Shown here: positions 62,659 to 64,000 of the stretch, piece by piece
Position numbering within the stretch: the first letter of the stretch is position 1
Layout of the letters: every line of letters starts with the position of its first letter
Origin: JAICMB01 sp963838885
GTDB lineage: Bacteria > Acidobacteriota > Terriglobia > Bryobacterales > Bryobacteraceae
Direction: 5' to 3'
DNA length: 64,000 nucleotides
Assembly (NCBI GenBank): GCA_963838885.1
Contig: CAWITB010000011.1
Location: 77,393 to 141,392, forward strand
Made by a program: the position numbers and the translations under genes
The notes under the pieces: model-generated
What the model was told of the DNA's origin: nothing
The model's input: the letters and a program-made list of their open reading frames with translations, nothing else
Database searches by the model: none

Positions 62659-62699
62659 GATCTAGTCAGACTAGTCAGATTATTAGCTTTATCGCCAAT

Positions 62700-63951
62700 C
62701 ACCGTCAAGGGATGGAACAAGGGAGAAAGGCACTTGCACCGTCGTCGATCTGGGTCTCGGCTGGGCCCGCCGCAGGAGCTTCCCGTGGGCGATGGGTCGC
62801 TCGGCATGCTGGAAGGCCACGACTCGAGGATTTTTCCCGACGGATCGCAGAACATGCGTTCGTGGACGCGCGCCGACTGCATTGGCGAAACCTCGATGAC
62901 GCTGTCGCTAGCGGAGAAGGTGACGGGGCAAGCCAAGGACGGACGCGTGGCCGTGAATTTAATCGATTATTTGCTCTTGCGGTCTAACATGGCATCAGGC
63001 CCGCGTATGGACCCGCAGTCGCCGGCATTCGGTCTGACCGGATGGAACAACACGCCGAACTATTACAAGGGCGAAAACGGGTTCGACGTTTATTATGGGG
63101 ACGACAATGCGCGGTGTCTGCTCGGGATTCTCGCGACTATGCGGGTCAGCGGCGAGACGCGGTGGCTGGAGCGCTTTTGGCTGGCGGTACTCGCCTATTT
63201 CCGGTTGGTCGGAAGACAAGGCTTTGAAAAATCGCGCCACGATGGTGCGCCATTACTGGCCGATGGCTGGCGCCACTATTTCGATGCGGACACCGTGTTG
63301 CGGGGGAAATGGCGATGGACCGAAAGCATCACATCGCAGCAGGCGCGTCTTCTACTACCTCTCGCATGGCTGGTGCGCGTGTCCGATACTGCAGAGCATC
63401 GCGGCTGGCTGCGGCTCATAGCGACCGGCCTTCTCTCGCATCAGCATGCCAGCGGGGCCATCCGCGAGTGGACCGGGCCGCCCGGCACGGGCGTGCAAGA
63501 GCCGCCAACTTCGAACGAGAAGTATGGCATGGCAGAAGCTCCATTGATCCAGACGAACGGAGATCCGGCGGCCGATCTGCTCTACACGATGAACTTCGCA
63601 TTCATCGGCATGCATGAGGCCTATGCGGCGACGGGCGAGCCGCAATACAAAGAGGCGGAGGACAAAATGTCGGACTTCCTGATTCGCGTCCAGGTCCGCT
63701 CGGAGGTATATCCGGAGTTTAACGGCGCCTGGTTTCGAGCATTCGATTTTGAAAAATGGGACTACTGGGCCAGCAGTTCGGATTCAGGCTGGGGCGCCTG
63801 GTGCACCGAGTCGGGCTGGAGCCAGTCATGGCTTACGACGACATTCGCTTTGCGCATCTTGAAGCGGTCGCTTTGGGATGTGGCGTCGGGGGTACCCGCA
63901 TTCAACGGGTTCGACAACTTACGTGAATCTATGTTTCCTACAACCGGGTGA
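62700..63951 (+). CDS. Large toroid-like glycan-active protein, 5'-truncated
   Basis: The frame is open from 62419, but protein-like text starts about 62760: LPVGDGSLGMLEGHDSRIFP, DGSQNMRSWTRADCIGETSM, then helix pairs (FFGLTGWNNTPNYYKGENGF-type loops, LLPLAWLVRVSDTAEHRGWL) and EPQYKEAEDKMSDFLIRVQV. The end is WGAWCTESGWSQSWLTTTFA. It resembles the C-terminal half of six-hairpin glycosidase-like proteins from Solibacter. The first half appears to have been lost where the VapC/Phd module sits; no start codon with a ribosome binding site is convincing. Confidence 0.6.
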
Positions 63952-64000
63952 GACAATTTTGAGCCATACTAATGCTCCGGTCCCATTCTATTCAGGCCCG
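63952..64000. other. Right edge of the window
   Basis: No feature recognised in the last 49 bases. Confidence 0.3.

Noticed and set aside
1..64000. tRNA, rRNA and CRISPR arrays
   Set aside because: No T-loop-like GGTTCGAATCC box in a cloverleaf context, no rRNA-like stretch and no evenly spaced direct repeats were noticed by eye.

Overview
The window looks like chromosomal DNA of an acidobacterium of the Solibacter/Bryobacter type. The pointers are three very large Oar-like TonB-dependent receptors with an N-terminal carboxypeptidase-regulatory domain, a two-domain MacB/FtsX permease without its own ATPase (the acidobacterial ADOP type) plus the wreck of a second one, a fragment of the TIGR03437-type C-terminal domain typical of Solibacter, PEP-CTERM and Tat-exported proteins, and high GC. 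This assignment is inference from gene content; there is no rRNA and I recognised no tRNA.

Layout. 1-3.8 kb: the 5' part of a membrane protein gene, small unknown genes, a frameshifted gene with an LNPQPLPP motif, and a truncated IS1595-type element. 3.8-12.2 kb: receptor 1, secreted and small proteins, a PIG-L deacetylase, an ADOP remnant, a protein with a histone-H1-like tail, an SRPBCC protein and a membrane-anchored TPR protein. 12.2-15.2 kb: the most unusual locus. Tandem 14-bp palindromes are followed by two 16-codon genes for near-identical peptides, a GC hairpin and an intact ADOP permease. 15.2-21.5 kb: a decayed HEPN pair, Gfo/Idh oxidoreductase, peptide deformylase, radical SAM protein, a V8-like protease, a YdcZ-type transporter and a HAD hydrolase. 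21.6-33.6 kb: a Tat-exported toroid-like protein, a 166-bp tandem duplication, frameshifted receptor 2, a frameshifted octaheme cytochrome, a PEP-CTERM protein, debris and frameshifted receptor 3.

33.8-43 kb: an M28 peptidase and a polytopic membrane protein face a PQQ dehydrogenase, a dihaem cytochrome and a pseudouridine synthase; then a glycosidase-like/FGE-sulfatase fusion and a DedA protein. 43-46 kb: an MNT/HEPN toxin-antitoxin pair, a decayed IS1595 element with a small companion gene, and a frameshifted membrane protein. 46-56.5 kb: housekeeping genes (dicarboxylate symporter, nadK, tlyA, ispA, xseB, Ldh-type dehydrogenase, miaA, a YqgE-like protein, an MBL hydrolase) and a Fur regulator overlapping an FHA-GAF-PP2C phosphatase. 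56.5-64 kb: an internally deleted rsmB copy, a cluster of short repeats around tiny membrane-protein genes, intact rsmB, rpe, a BamD-like lipoprotein, a response regulator, a VapC/Phd pair and a 5'-truncated toroid-like gene.

How they fit together: receptors and secreted hydrolases suggest polymer scavenging; the PQQ dehydrogenase and cytochromes suggest periplasmic oxidation. About a dozen accessory genes carry single-base frameshifts, while eleven housekeeping genes are open, which favours genuine decay over random sequencing error, though raw reads are needed to decide.
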